A DNA stretch of 64,000 nucleotides from Spectribacter hydrogenoxidans (GTDB lineage: Bacteria; Pseudomonadota; Gammaproteobacteria; Nevskiales; Salinisphaeraceae): positions 186,001 to 250,000 of the forward strand of contig NZ_JAVRIB010000003.1 of the NCBI RefSeq assembly GCF_031846275.1, written 5' to 3'. Each line of letters starts with the position of its first letter. The first letter of the stretch is position 1. The notes under the pieces are model-generated. The model did not search any database and had not been told where the DNA came from. It saw only the letters and a list, made by a program, of their open reading frames with translations. This document shows positions 34,634-44,079 of this stretch, one piece after another. A program made the position numbers and the translations under genes.

Positions 34634-36061
34634 ATGCTTCGACGCACCAAGATCGTCGCCACCCTCGGGCCCGCGACCGACAATGAAGCGGCCCTGTCAC
34701 GGCTGCTCAGTGCCGGCGCGAACGTGGTCCGGCTGAACTTCTCCCACGGCAGTGGCGACGAGCACCGCGCCCGGGCCGAGCGGGTGCGGCGCGCGGCCGC
34801 CGATCTCGATGCCTCGGTGGGCATTCTCGGTGATCTGCAGGGCCCCAAGATCCGCATCGAATCCTTTGCCGGGGGCGCGGTGGATCTGGAAGCGGGTCAG
34901 GCGTTCGCGCTGGATTCGGACCTGGACCGGGACGCTGGCGATTCGACCGGCGTGGGGCTCGGCTATCGCCCGCTGGTGGACGATGTGTCGGTGGGCGATC
35001 TGCTTCTGCTGGACGATGGGGCGATCGCGCTCGAGGTCACCGGGGTATCCGGCGGCCGCATCGACACCCGGGTGGAGAACAGCGGCCGGCTGTCCTCGCG
35101 CAAGGGACTGAATCTGCGCGGCGGCGGTCTGTCGGCGGCCGGGCTGACGGAACAGGATTACCGCGACATCGAACTGGCCGCGGAGATGAAGGTGGACTTC
35201 CTGGCGGTGTCGTTCGTGCGCTCGGCCGCGGATATCGAAGAAGCCCGGGCCCGGCTGCGGGCGGCCGGCGGTCATGCCCGCATCGTGGCCAAGATCGAGC
35301 GTGCGGAAGCGGTGGCCGACCTCGAGTCGATCATCGAGGCCTCCGACGTGGTGATGGTGGCCCGCGGCGATCTGGCGGTGGAGATCGGTGATCCGGAACT
35401 GCCGGCGGTGCAGAAGCGCATCATCGCCCAGTCGCGAGAGATGAACCGCACCGTGATCACCGCCACCCAGATGATGGAATCCATGATCGAGCAACCCACG
35501 CCCACCCGGGCGGAAGTGCTGGACGTGGCCAACGCGGTGCTTGACGGCACTGATGCCGTGATGCTGTCCGCAGAGACCGCGGTGGGCGCCTACGCGGTCA
35601 ACGCAGTGGCGGCGATGGGCCGGATCTGCATCGGTGCCGAGAACGGCCATTTCACCGCCCGCTCCCAGCGGCGGCTGGCGACCCATTTCCGGCGTACCGA
35701 CGAGGCCATTGCCATGGCCACCACTTATACCGCCCGCCACATGCGCGCCGATGCCATCATCGCCCTCACCGATTCCGGCCACACCGCCATGCTGATGTCG
35801 CGCCAGGACGTGGGCATCCCCATCTACGCCCTGACCCGGTCGGCGGAAACCTGCGGGTACCTGTCGGTGTGCCGTGGCGTCTATCCGCTGGCCTTCGAAC
35901 CGGCAGACCCGGCCGGCCCCGCCCTGATCCGCGAGGCGGTGGATTTCATGGTGGCACGCGGTGATGTGGCCCCGGGCGACCGCGTGCTGGTCACCAAGGG
36001 CGACATGCTCGGCCCCGGTGGCACCAACACCATGAAGATCGTCGAGATCTCCGCCCGCTGA
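34634..36061 (+). CDS. pyk: Pyruvate kinase
   Basis: A 475-residue pyruvate kinase. The start LRRTKIVATLGPAT, RLNFSHG and the active-site segment IVAKIERAEAVADL with its lysine are present. MVARGDLAVEIG and the ATATQMMESM-type stretch (ITATQMMESMIEQPTPTRAEVLDVANAV, given here only by its flanks) follow. The C-terminal regulatory domain completes the subunit. It forms ATP and pyruvate, and follows the acetolactate synthase gene, which uses pyruvate. Confidence 0.96.
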   Translation: MLRRTKIVATLGPATDNEAALSRLLSAGANVVRLNFSHGSGDEHRARAERVRRAAADLDASVGILGDLQGPKIRIESFAGGAVDLEAGQAFALDSDLDRDAGDSTGVGLGYRPLVDDVSVGDLLLLDDGAIALEVTGVSGGRIDTRVENSGRLSSRKGLNLRGGGLSAAGLTEQDYRDIELAAEMKVDFLAVSFVRSAADIEEARARLRAAGGHARIVAKIERAEAVADLESIIEASDVVMVARGDLAVEIGDPELPAVQKRIIAQSREMNRTVITATQMMESMIEQPTPTRAEVLDVANAVLDGTDAVMLSAETAVGAYAVNAVAAMGRICIGAENGHFTARSQRRLATHFRRTDEAIAMATTYTARHMRADAIIALTDSGHTAMLMSRQDVGIPIYALTRSAETCGYLSVCRGVYPLAFEPADPAGPALIREAVDFMVARGDVAPGDRVLVTKGDMLGPGGTNTMKIVEISAR

Positions 36062-36123
36062 ACCACCTCGCCGGGCCAGCAACCCGGCCCGACTTCCGAA
36101 TACCTGCGCCATCGACCCCTGCC

Positions 36124-36591
36124 ATGTCCGACACTGCCCCCACCCGCGCCGATTTCCCCCATGTCTGCCCCCTCGACACCCGCTGGGCCGACAACGACCT
36201 CTACGGCCACGTCAACAACGTGACCTACTACGCCTACTTCGACTCCGCCGTGAACCGCTACCTGATCGAGGCCGGCGGACTGGACATCCACGACGGCCCG
36301 GTGATCGGGCTGGTGGTGGAATCCGGCTGCCGCTACCACGCACCGGTGGCCTTTCCCGACCGGCTGGAGGCGGGCCTGCGGGTGGCCCATCTGGGCAACC
36401 GGGCGGTGACCTACGAGCTGGGCATCTTCCGCGCCGGCGAAGCCGCTGCCTGCGCCGACGGCCGCTTCGTGCACGTGTTCGTCGACCGGCACAGCCGCCG
36501 CGCGGTGCCGATCCCCGAACCGGTGCGGGCGGCCCTCGCCCGGCTGACGACGCCGGCGCCGGACGCCGATGCATCCGAATCCGGTACCTAA
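36124..36591 (+). CDS. YbgC-like acyl-CoA thioesterase (hot-dog fold)
   Basis: A 155-residue hot-dog-fold thioesterase. The active-site segment RWADNDLYGHVNNVTYYAYF matches the 4-hydroxybenzoyl-CoA thioesterase/YbgC family, with the aspartate before LYGHVNN as the likely catalytic residue. It hydrolyses acyl-CoA, chain length unknown. It lies between pyk and the DUF1295 gene, all rightward, with gaps of 62 and 47 bases. The second gap begins with a run of eight C. Confidence 0.9.
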   Translation: MSDTAPTRADFPHVCPLDTRWADNDLYGHVNNVTYYAYFDSAVNRYLIEAGGLDIHDGPVIGLVVESGCRYHAPVAFPDRLEAGLRVAHLGNRAVTYELGIFRAGEAAACADGRFVHVFVDRHSRRAVPIPEPVRAALARLTTPAPDADASESGT

Positions 36592-36638
36592 CGCGTTCTA
36601 ACCCCCCCCGCTTTGACGACGACAATGACCCGCCACCC

Positions 36639-37418
36639 ATGAGCGCCTCCTGCATTTACCTGATCGGTCTGGCCGTGTCGCTGAGTGTGCTCACCCTGGT
36701 CTGGCTGGTGCAGCTGAAGACCGAGGACGCCAGCCCGGTGGACGTGGCCTGGTCCTGGCTGATGGGCGGCCTGGGCGTACTGTTCGCCGCCGCCGGCGAC
36801 GCGCCACTGGCAGTGCGCCTGCTGCTGGCGCTGATGGCCGGCCTGTGGGGGCTACGGCTGGGCGGGTACCTGGCCATGCGCATGCGGGGCCAGCCGGAGG
36901 ATTCCCGCTACGCCGCCGCTCGGGCCTCCTGGGGGCGGCGCGCGCCGCTGTACATGCTGCTGTTCTTCTGGTTCCAGGCCGTGGCAGCCTGGATCCTGGC
37001 GCTGCCGTTCCTGGTGGTGGCCTTCCGCCTGGACATGCCGGGTGTCGGTTGGCTGCTGCTGGCCGGCGTGGTCTGGCTGGTATCGGTGGTCGGCGAGGGA
37101 CTGGCCGACCATCAGCTGCATCGGTTCAAGCGTGACCCGGACAACCGGGGGCATGTCTGCCGTACCGGGCTCTGGCGTTATTCGCGTCATCCGAACTATT
37201 TCTTCGAGTCGCTGCACTGGGTCAGCTACGTGTTCCTGGCGATCGGCGCCCCCTATTGGTGGGCCACGCTGGCCAGTCCGGTGATCATGGCCTGGCTGCT
37301 ACTCCGGGTTTCCGGCATTCCCACGGTGGAATCGCGCGAGGGCAAGGCCAAGCGCATCGGCTACGACGACTACGTGCGCACCACCAGCGCCTTCATTCCC
37401 TGGCCGCCGAAGGCCTGA
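36639..37418 (+). CDS. DUF1295 / steroid-reductase-fold membrane protein
   Basis: A 259-residue polytopic membrane protein of the DUF1295 group, related to the C-terminal part of steroid 5-alpha reductases and isoprenylcysteine methyltransferases. About six spans can be drawn. The family signature HQLHRFKRDPDNRGHVCRTG is followed by GLWRYSRHPNYFFE, the cofactor-binding part. Such genes very often sit beside CFA-type methyltransferases, as here. A role in modifying membrane fatty acids, perhaps reducing a methylated or methylenated acyl chain, is inferred. Confidence 0.88.
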   Translation: MSASCIYLIGLAVSLSVLTLVWLVQLKTEDASPVDVAWSWLMGGLGVLFAAAGDAPLAVRLLLALMAGLWGLRLGGYLAMRMRGQPEDSRYAAARASWGRRAPLYMLLFFWFQAVAAWILALPFLVVAFRLDMPGVGWLLLAGVVWLVSVVGEGLADHQLHRFKRDPDNRGHVCRTGLWRYSRHPNYFFESLHWVSYVFLAIGAPYWWATLASPVIMAWLLLRVSGIPTVESREGKAKRIGYDDYVRTTSAFIPWPPKA

Positions 37419-37438
37419 CCGCCCCGAGGATTGCATCG

Positions 37439-38476
37439 TTGGACAGCCTGCCGATTGAACTCTGCGAACGCGGCCTGGTGCCGGATGCCGTAGCCCGCGC
37501 GGGCATGCGGCGCCTGATCAACACCCGCCTGACCAGTCCCGAGGCGCGCGACGGCGAACGCCGCACCGAGGCATTCCGGGCCCTGCTGGAACGGGCGAGC
37601 AGCGGCCCCATCGCCGAACATACCGACGACGCCAATGCCCAGCACTATGAAGTTCCGGCGCCGTTCTTCCAGCATGCGCTGGGGCCGCGCCTGAAATACA
37701 GCGGCTGCCTGTTCGAATCATGCGATGCCGACCTGCCCGCCGCCGAGGAAGCCATGCTGCAGCGGACCGCCGAGCGAGCCGGCATCCGCGACGGCCATAC
37801 CATTCTGGACCTGGGCTGTGGCTGGGGCTCGTTCTCGCTGTGGGCGGCCGAAAAGTTTCCGGACTGCCGCATTACCGCCGTATCCAACTCCGGCGGCCAG
37901 AAGACCCATATCGACGGTGTCGCCAGCGAGCGAGGGCTGAACAACCTCACCGTCCACACCTGCGACATCAACGAATTCGACCCCGGCGCCCGCTTCGACC
38001 GCATCGTGTCGGTGGAGATGTTCGAACACATGCGCAATCTGGGCGAACTGATGCGGCGCATTCGCGGCTGGCTGACCGACGACGGGCGGTTGTTCGTGCA
38101 CATCTTCTGCCACAAGCTGCTGGCCTACCCATTCCTGGACGAAGGCCGCACCGACTGGATGGCCCGCCACTTCTTCACCGGCGGCATCATGCCCTCGGAG
38201 AACCTGCTGCTGAACCTGGCCGACGATCTGGTCATCCGCGACCACTGGTGGGTCTCGGGCCGACACTACGAGGCCACGTCCAATGCCTGGCTGGCCAACA
38301 TGGACGCGCAGCGCCAGGCCGTTCGCGACATCTTCGTGCCCACCTACGGCGAGGCCGGGGCCGACCGCTGGATCCAGCGCTGGCGGATGTTCTTCATGGC
38401 CGTGGCCGAGCTGTTCGGCACCAACCGGGGCAACGAATGGGGCGTCGGTCACTACCTCTTCTCGCCGCGTTCCTGA
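37439..38476 (+). CDS. CFA-synthase-type SAM-dependent methyltransferase
   Basis: A 345-residue methyltransferase of the cyclopropane-fatty-acid synthase / coclaurine N-methyltransferase group. The family segment QHYEVPAPFFQHALGP and the SAM-binding motif LDLGCGWGSFSLWAAE are present, then SVEMFEHMRN. TTG 37439 is chosen because GAGGA lies 8 bases upstream; no ATG gives a complete N-terminus. It follows the DUF1295 gene by 20 bases. Probably modifies unsaturated phospholipid acyl chains, but small-molecule methylation cannot be ruled out. Confidence 0.85.
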   Translation: MDSLPIELCERGLVPDAVARAGMRRLINTRLTSPEARDGERRTEAFRALLERASSGPIAEHTDDANAQHYEVPAPFFQHALGPRLKYSGCLFESCDADLPAAEEAMLQRTAERAGIRDGHTILDLGCGWGSFSLWAAEKFPDCRITAVSNSGGQKTHIDGVASERGLNNLTVHTCDINEFDPGARFDRIVSVEMFEHMRNLGELMRRIRGWLTDDGRLFVHIFCHKLLAYPFLDEGRTDWMARHFFTGGIMPSENLLLNLADDLVIRDHWWVSGRHYEATSNAWLANMDAQRQAVRDIFVPTYGEAGADRWIQRWRMFFMAVAELFGTNRGNEWGVGHYLFSPRS

Positions 38477-39483
38477 TCGCCGGCTGCGCGGCGGACCCGC
38501 GCTGGCAGGGCCCGCCCGGCAACCATTTCGACGGTACCCGGTTCTTCAACCCGGGGGTGGAAATGGACCGCGGCGTGGGCGATGTCCTGCGCTACCTGGT
38601 CACCCGCGATCCCGGCGCCTGGGGAAAACTACAGGCGCGTTCGTTTGCCGATCCGCCGATGCGGGTGGCCACCGGCGAATTGCGCATCACGGTGGTAGGC
38701 CACGCCACCGTGCTGATCCAGGCCGACGGGCTCAACATTCTCACCGACCCGGTGTGGTCGAATGCCATCGGCCCCTGGCCGGTATTCGGCGTCGAGCGGA
38801 TGCGCCCACCATCCCTGACCTTCGAGCAGCTGCCGCCGATCGACGTCGTGCTGATCAGCCACAACCACTACGACCACCTCGACCTGCCCACCATCCGGCG
38901 ACTGGCCGCCGATCACGCCCCGCTGTTCGTGATACCGCCGGGCGACCGACCGCTGCTGGCGGAAGCCGGGGCCACCCGCATTGCAGAACTGGACTGGCAC
39001 CAGACACTGACCCTGTCCAACGGGCGAACCCTGCACGCCCTGCCCTGCGTCCACTGGTCCGGGCGGCTGCCGTCGCTGGACCGCAACCTGAGTCTGTGGT
39101 CCGCCTACGCGGTGGAAACCGCCGGCGGGCCGGTGTATTTCGGCGGGGATACCGCCTACGGCGATCATTTCCGGGACGCCGGGCATCGGCTCGGTCCATT
39201 CCGGCTGGCCCTGCTGCCCATCGGAGCCTACAAGCCCCGCTGGCTGGTGCGCCGGGTGCACATGAACCCGGACGAGGCGCTGACCGCCCATCGTGAACTG
39301 GGTGCCGCCCGCAGCATCGGCATGCACTTCGGCACGTTCGAACTTTCCGACGTGGGCCAGTTCCAACCCATTGATGACCTGGCCCGGGCCCGCCGCGACG
39401 CCGGCGTGCCCGCGATCGCCCTCACCGCAGCGAATTTCGGGGTCGGCGTCCCGATTCCACCACTGTCCGCAACCGAGGAGTAA
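38437..39483 (+). CDS. Metallo-beta-lactamase-fold lipoprotein (RomA/NAPE-PLD-like)
   Basis: A 348-residue protein. Residues 1-17 form a lipoprotein signal peptide: Arg-Arg, a hydrophobic core and the lipobox LIAGC with Cys17. The rest is a metallo-beta-lactamase-fold hydrolase with HNHYDHLD, the later GGDTAYGD and MHFGTF metal ligands, resembling RomA and NAPE phospholipase D. The ATG at 38437 lies within the end of the methyltransferase gene (40-base overlap), and this start alone gives the lipobox. It suggests a phospholipid-active enzyme anchored in the envelope. Substrate unknown. Confidence 0.85.
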   Translation: MGRRSLPLLAAFLIAGCAADPRWQGPPGNHFDGTRFFNPGVEMDRGVGDVLRYLVTRDPGAWGKLQARSFADPPMRVATGELRITVVGHATVLIQADGLNILTDPVWSNAIGPWPVFGVERMRPPSLTFEQLPPIDVVLISHNHYDHLDLPTIRRLAADHAPLFVIPPGDRPLLAEAGATRIAELDWHQTLTLSNGRTLHALPCVHWSGRLPSLDRNLSLWSAYAVETAGGPVYFGGDTAYGDHFRDAGHRLGPFRLALLPIGAYKPRWLVRRVHMNPDEALTAHRELGAARSIGMHFGTFELSDVGQFQPIDDLARARRDAGVPAIALTAANFGVGVPIPPLSATEE

Positions 39484-39487
39484 CCCC

Positions 39488-40246
39488 ATGCGCACGGCCG
39501 TGCTGATCGCCACCTGCCTGCTTAGCGCCCCGGCCCTGGCCGCGGACGGCAACACGCATTGCTTTACCGGCTATGGCTATGAGCTGGAAAGCAACCGGTT
39601 CGCCTACACCGAACACCACGAGCAGATGCTCGACGATGCGGGCCGGCCGGTGGACTGGACCGTGACCTACCGTGATCCCGACGGCGAGGTGATCGCCCGC
39701 AAGACGCTGGACTTCAGCCACAACGAATTCGTGCCGGTGTACCGGATGCGCATGATCGACAGCGGCTATGTGGAGGGCATCGAGCGGGATGCCAGCGGCT
39801 GGCGCATGTTCCGCCGAGACGGCGAAAACGCCGAGCATGAAACCGAACCGTTCGAGCTGACCGACAACCTGGCTGCCGACAGCGGCTTCCACCCCTTCCT
39901 GCAGTCCCGTTTCGACACGCTGATGGATGGTGAGACCCGCCACTTCCGCTTTGCCGCGGCGGGACGCCAGTCGGCTTTCGATCTGCAAGTCGCACGCATC
40001 GAGGACACCAAGTTCGAGGGCGAGACGGCGGTCCGCTTCGAGGCGGAACTGGACATGTGGCTGGTCAGCTTCTTCGTGGATTCGCTGGTGCTCACCTACG
40101 ACCCGCACACCCGCGAACTGCTGGAATACCGCGGCATCGGCAATCTGCATGACGCCGAGGGCGAGACCTACCCGGTGCGCGTGGCCTACTACAGCGAGCC
40201 GCCCGACGAGGCAGGTGATGTGGCCACGAGCTGTGGCGGCGATTAG
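39488..40246 (+). CDS. Periplasmic protein of unknown function
   Basis: A 252-residue protein with a clear Sec signal peptide (RTAVLIATCLLSAPALA, cleavage after ALA at about residue 18). The mature part is beta-rich, with many Asp/Glu residues and no domain I recognise. One cysteine near the N-terminus and one near the C-terminus could form a disulfide. GAGGAG lies 8 bases before the ATG and the gap to the lipoprotein gene is 4 bases. It is probably a partner of the neighbouring lipid genes. The end overlaps the convergent aminotransferase by 4 bases. Confidence 0.75.
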   Translation: MRTAVLIATCLLSAPALAADGNTHCFTGYGYELESNRFAYTEHHEQMLDDAGRPVDWTVTYRDPDGEVIARKTLDFSHNEFVPVYRMRMIDSGYVEGIERDASGWRMFRRDGENAEHETEPFELTDNLAADSGFHPFLQSRFDTLMDGETRHFRFAAAGRQSAFDLQVARIEDTKFEGETAVRFEAELDMWLVSFFVDSLVLTYDPHTRELLEYRGIGNLHDAEGETYPVRVAYYSEPPDEAGDVATSCGGD

Positions 40247-41493
40247 CCGGAATAACTGTCGCGCATCTCCGGCTGGCGTTCCATCCAGGGCTGGATGCGG
40301 GCGAAGGCCTCCTCGATCTGCTCCATGGACGTGGAGTAGCTGATGCGCAGCAGATTGGTGGAGGATTCGCCGAAGGCATCCCCGGGAATCACGCACACGC
40401 CGGTCTCCTCGAGCATGCGCATGGCGATGTTGGAAGCATCAACCCCCGGCGGCAGCGACGGCGCGATGTAGAACGCCCCCTGCGGCCAGTAGCCGGTCAG
40501 GCCGGCGGTGTTGGACACGAGATCCACCACCCGGTCCCGCCGGCGGCGGTATTCTTCGACCATGACGTCGATGAAACTGCGGTCGTGTACCAGTGCGGCG
40601 ACCCCCGCCCACTGCGCCGGTGTATTGGCCACCGTGGTGGTGAACATGTGATAGCGGCGCAGCATGCGGATGGTGTTCTGGTCGGCCACCACCCAGCCGA
40701 TGCGCAGGCCGGGCATGGAAAAGGTCTTGGAGAAGCTCGACACCACCGCCACGTGGTCGAGGTCGGCCGAACAGGTGAGCACGCTCGGGTATTCCATGTC
40801 GTCGAGCACGAGGTGGTCGTAGACCTCGTCGGAAATCACCTGCACGCCGCGGTAGGCCGCTTCCTGGCAGATCCATTCCACGGTTTCGCGCGGGTACACG
40901 GTGCCGGTGGGATTGCTGGGTGAATTCAGGATGATGGCGTGGGTATTGGGGTTGATCAGCCGGATCACCCTCTCCGGGTCCAGCTGATGCCCGTGCTCGG
41001 CACGGGTGGGCACCGAGCGGATCTGCCCGCCCAGCATCCGGATCAGCGGGGCGTATAGCAGGAACGTGGGATCGGCCACGATGAATTCCCGCCCGGGAGC
41101 CGCCATTGCGGTGATCAGCAGGTAGATACCTTCGGTAGCCCCGGTGGTGATCAGGAAGTTCTCGCTGGTCAGCGTCGAGCGGTAGCGGTCGCTGTAGTAG
41201 CTCGCCAGCGTGTCCAGCAGCTCGGGTAGCCCGGCATCCATGGTGTAGCCGGTCTGGCCGGCCTCCAGCGCGTGGATATGCGCATCGATGATGTGTTTGG
41301 GCGTGGGGAAATCCGGCTGGCCGATGGACAGGTGGATGACGTCTTCCAGTTCGGCCGCCTTGTTGACCATGCGGCGAATGCCGGAAATCGGGATCGCCTG
41401 CATCGCCGGATTCCACGTCATCCGGCCGCGAACGTAGCGATCCTCCGGATCGCTGGCGAGTACCTGGTTGACGTTTTCCATCGGCGTCGCCAT
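40243..41493 (-). CDS. Class I/II PLP-dependent aminotransferase
   Basis: A 416-residue fold-type I aminotransferase. Conserved elements are SIGQPDFPTP, the phosphate-binding SPSNPTGTV, SDEVYDHLVLDD and the PLP-lysine motif SSFSKTFSMPGLRIGW. The start ATG 41493 follows an AGGGAT site. Earlier frames would add residues over the promoter. The specificity, aspartate, alanine or aromatic, cannot be read. It is divergent from the 2-hydroxyacid dehydrogenase, which may act on its 2-oxoacid product. Confidence 0.9.
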   Translation of the reverse strand: MATPMENVNQVLASDPEDRYVRGRMTWNPAMQAIPISGIRRMVNKAAELEDVIHLSIGQPDFPTPKHIIDAHIHALEAGQTGYTMDAGLPELLDTLASYYSDRYRSTLTSENFLITTGATEGIYLLITAMAAPGREFIVADPTFLLYAPLIRMLGGQIRSVPTRAEHGHQLDPERVIRLINPNTHAIILNSPSNPTGTVYPRETVEWICQEAAYRGVQVISDEVYDHLVLDDMEYPSVLTCSADLDHVAVVSSFSKTFSMPGLRIGWVVADQNTIRMLRRYHMFTTTVANTPAQWAGVAALVHDRSFIDVMVEEYRRRRDRVVDLVSNTAGLTGYWPQGAFYIAPSLPPGVDASNIAMRMLEETGVCVIPGDAFGESSTNLLRISYSTSMEQIEEAFARIQPWMERQPEMRDSYSG

Positions 41494-41527
41494 GAGCGCA
41501 TCCCTGTTGCTTGACGAGTATCGGCGA

Positions 41528-41556
41528 ACACTAGGCCGGCGCCAGGGTCCGGTCAA
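41528..41556 (-). promoter_or_regulatory. Candidate aminotransferase promoter
   Basis: On the minus strand TTGACC and TAGTGT are 17 bases apart, about 35 bases before the aminotransferase ATG. On the plus strand TTGACG (41565-41570) with TAACGT (41589-41594) may serve the dehydrogenase. Both have good -35 but poor -10 boxes. Confidence 0.4.
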
Positions 41557-41649
41557 GCTGTCGGTTGACGTTTGTGTAGCGGGCTGGGTAACGTCCGCTC
41601 CATCCCTTTACGCTGGCCCACCGCCCATGTCGTCGGCTCGATTCGCCTG

Positions 41650-42648
41650 ATGACCGATCGACTTCCCGTCGTCACCGTCCTGACCGCCCCGGATGAGGCA
41701 CCGCCACCGGGCCTGGATCAGTTGAACGGCCGGGCCGAAGTCCGGATGAGTGCCGATACCGAGCAGCTGGCCAGCCAGCTGCCGGGCACCGACGTCCTGC
41801 TGGTCACGGATTTCCGTACCGACGCCGTGCTCGAGGCCTGGCCCGTGGCCGACCGCCTGGACTGGGTGCATGCCACCAGCGCCGGCGTGGACGCCTTGCT
41901 GTTCCCGGGCATGCGCGAATCGGACGTGGCGCTGACCAACGCCCGCGGCATCTTCGACCGGCCGATTGCGGAATATGTGCTCGGCCTGATCCTGGCCTTC
42001 GCCAAGGACACCCGCGGCAATATCGAACTGCAGCAGGCGGGTGAATGGCGCCACCGCGATACCGAGCGCATCGACCACAAGCAGGTGCTGGTAGTGGGCG
42101 CGGGTGCCATCGGCGGGGAGATCGCCCGCCTGTGCGGCGCCGCCGGCATGCAGGTCGAGGGCATTGCCCGGACCGCCCGCGAGGTGCCGGATTTCGCCGC
42201 CGTGCATGCGATCGAGAATCTGCACACCCGGCTGCCGCATGCCGACTACGTGGTGGTGGCGGCGCCCCTGAACCGGGCCACGGAGCACCTGTTCAACGCC
42301 GAAGCCTTCCAGGCGATGAAACCCACCGCCCGGTTCATCAACGTCGGCCGCGGCCCGATCGCGGATACCGACGCGCTGGTCCGGGCGCTCCGATCCGGCG
42401 AGATTGCCGGCGCGGGGCTGGACGTATTCGAGGAAGAACCTCTGCCGGCTGACCACCCGCTATGGGAGCTATCGAACGCCATCCTGTCGGCCCACATGGC
42501 CGGGGATTTCACGGGCTGGCGGGCCGCCCTGATCGACCAGTTCATGACCAACTTCGACCGGTGGCAGACCGGCCAGCCCCTGCACAACCTGGTGGACAAG
42601 AAGCGGGGCGCCGTGCCGCCACGCGGGACCGTCGCTGCTCCAACCTAG
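41650..42648 (+). CDS. D-isomer 2-hydroxyacid dehydrogenase
   Basis: A 332-residue NAD(P)-dependent D-2-hydroxyacid dehydrogenase. The Rossmann motif is VVGAGAIGGEIARLCG, with the catalytic Arg in NVGRGPIAD, the Glu in LDVFEEEPLP and the His in SAHMAGD. It is more like the phosphoglycerate/glyoxylate reductase side of the family with a short N-terminal part. The start ATG 41650 gives MTDRLP; longer frames are not supported. It leads the rightward amidase-aldehyde dehydrogenase group. Confidence 0.88.
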   Translation: MTDRLPVVTVLTAPDEAPPPGLDQLNGRAEVRMSADTEQLASQLPGTDVLLVTDFRTDAVLEAWPVADRLDWVHATSAGVDALLFPGMRESDVALTNARGIFDRPIAEYVLGLILAFAKDTRGNIELQQAGEWRHRDTERIDHKQVLVVGAGAIGGEIARLCGAAGMQVEGIARTAREVPDFAAVHAIENLHTRLPHADYVVVAAPLNRATEHLFNAEAFQAMKPTARFINVGRGPIADTDALVRALRSGEIAGAGLDVFEEEPLPADHPLWELSNAILSAHMAGDFTGWRAALIDQFMTNFDRWQTGQPLHNLVDKKRGAVPPRGTVAAPT

Positions 42649-42663
42649 AACGAGGAACCGTTC

Positions 42664-44079
42664 GTGACCGACATCGCCGACCTCACCGCCATCGAGATGC
42701 TCGAGGCCTTCCGGGCAAAAACCCTGTCGCCGGTGGAAGCCGCCGATGCCTGTCTGGCCCGGATCCATGCATTGAACCCGGCGGTCCACGCCTATTGCCA
42801 GATCAACGAGGAGATCACCCGGGCCGAGGCCCGGGCGGCGGAAAAGCGCTATCAGGACGGCACCGCTCACGGGCTGGTCGACGGCGTGCCGGTGGCGGTC
42901 AAGGACATCTTCATGGCCGAGGGCTGGCCCAATCTCAAGGGCTCGAAGCTGATCGACCGGCACCGCCCGGCCGACCAGGACGCCCCCGCCGTAGCTGCCC
43001 TGCGCCGTCACGGCATGGTGACCAGCGGCCGGACCACCACGCCCGAATTCGGCTGGAAGGGGGTCACCGACTGCCCGATGGAGGGCCCCACCGGCAATCC
43101 CTGGGCACCGGATCAGACCGCGGGCGGCTCGTCCGGCGGCAGCGCGGCGGCGGCGGTGCTGGGCATGTCGCCGCTCACACTGGGCACCGATGCCGGCGGC
43201 TCCATCCGCATGCCGGCCGGCTTTTCCGGCTGTTTCGGCCACAAGCCCACCCACGGGCTGTGCCCGATGTGGCCGCCCAGCGCGTTCTATCCGCTGGCCC
43301 ATGTCGGCCCCATGACCTGGACCGTGGACGACGCCGCCCTGCTGATGAATGTGCTGGCCGAGCCCGATCCGCGTGACCCCACGCTGCCGGCCAATCGCGT
43401 CGACTTCCGTGACGGCCTCGATAACGGGGTCAGGGGCCTGCGCATCGCGTTTTCAGCCGACTTCGGGTACGCGAACGTGGACCCGGAAATTGCCGAGGCG
43501 GTGGCCCGCACCGTCGCCCTGCTGGAGCGGGAGGGGGCGGCGGTGGAATCCGCCGATCCCGGCTTCGAGGATCCCATCGACGCGTTCAACCTGCTGTTCT
43601 ACGGCGGCGCGGCCAACGCCATGCGCGATATCGACGCCGAGGCCCGCAAGCAGATGGACCCCGGGCTGGTGGAAGTGGCCGAATGGGCCGCGCAGTTCTC
43701 GCTGCTGGACTACATGGGTGCCGCCAACGTACGCGCCAATCTGGTGGAATCCACCAGTCTGTTCCATCAGCGTTTCGATCTGCTGGTATCGCCGGTGTTG
43801 CCGATTCCGGCCTTCCCCAAGGGCCAGGAAGTGCCCGACGGCTGGCATTCGCCGCGCTGGCCCTCCTGGACCCCGTTCACCTACCCCTTCAATCTGACCG
43901 GCCAGCCGGCGGCCTCCGTGCCCTGCGGCTTCAACCGCGACGGCCTGCCGATCGGCTTGCAGATCGTGGGTGCCCGGCATCAGGATGCGGTAGTGCTGCG
44001 CGCCGCGAAAACCCTGGAGAACGTTGCACCCTGGACCGGCCGCCGGCCGGACTGGCGACAGACCGAGACAACATCATGA
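42664..44079 (+). CDS. Amidase signature family hydrolase (second copy)
   Basis: A 471-residue amidase. The lysine of the triad is in VAVKDIFM, the cis-Ser region is GGSSGGSAAAAV, and the nucleophile loop is GTDAGGSIRMPAGF. It starts with GTG 42664 after an AACGAGGA site. It is a distant paralogue of the amidase at 8896-10383. It is coupled to the aldehyde dehydrogenase by ATGA. In this setting it could release an amine or carboxylate from an amide, such as a gamma-aminobutyramide-like compound; this is inferred from neighbours only. Confidence 0.88.
   Translation: MTDIADLTAIEMLEAFRAKTLSPVEAADACLARIHALNPAVHAYCQINEEITRAEARAAEKRYQDGTAHGLVDGVPVAVKDIFMAEGWPNLKGSKLIDRHRPADQDAPAVAALRRHGMVTSGRTTTPEFGWKGVTDCPMEGPTGNPWAPDQTAGGSSGGSAAAAVLGMSPLTLGTDAGGSIRMPAGFSGCFGHKPTHGLCPMWPPSAFYPLAHVGPMTWTVDDAALLMNVLAEPDPRDPTLPANRVDFRDGLDNGVRGLRIAFSADFGYANVDPEIAEAVARTVALLEREGAAVESADPGFEDPIDAFNLLFYGGAANAMRDIDAEARKQMDPGLVEVAEWAAQFSLLDYMGAANVRANLVESTSLFHQRFDLLVSPVLPIPAFPKGQEVPDGWHSPRWPSWTPFTYPFNLTGQPAASVPCGFNRDGLPIGLQIVGARHQDAVVLRAAKTLENVAPWTGRRPDWRQTETTS

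Noticed and set aside
36602..36609. Run of eight C between the thioesterase and DUF1295 genes.
   Set aside because: It is intergenic and single; at this GC it needs no special explanation, though it could be a slippage-prone tract.
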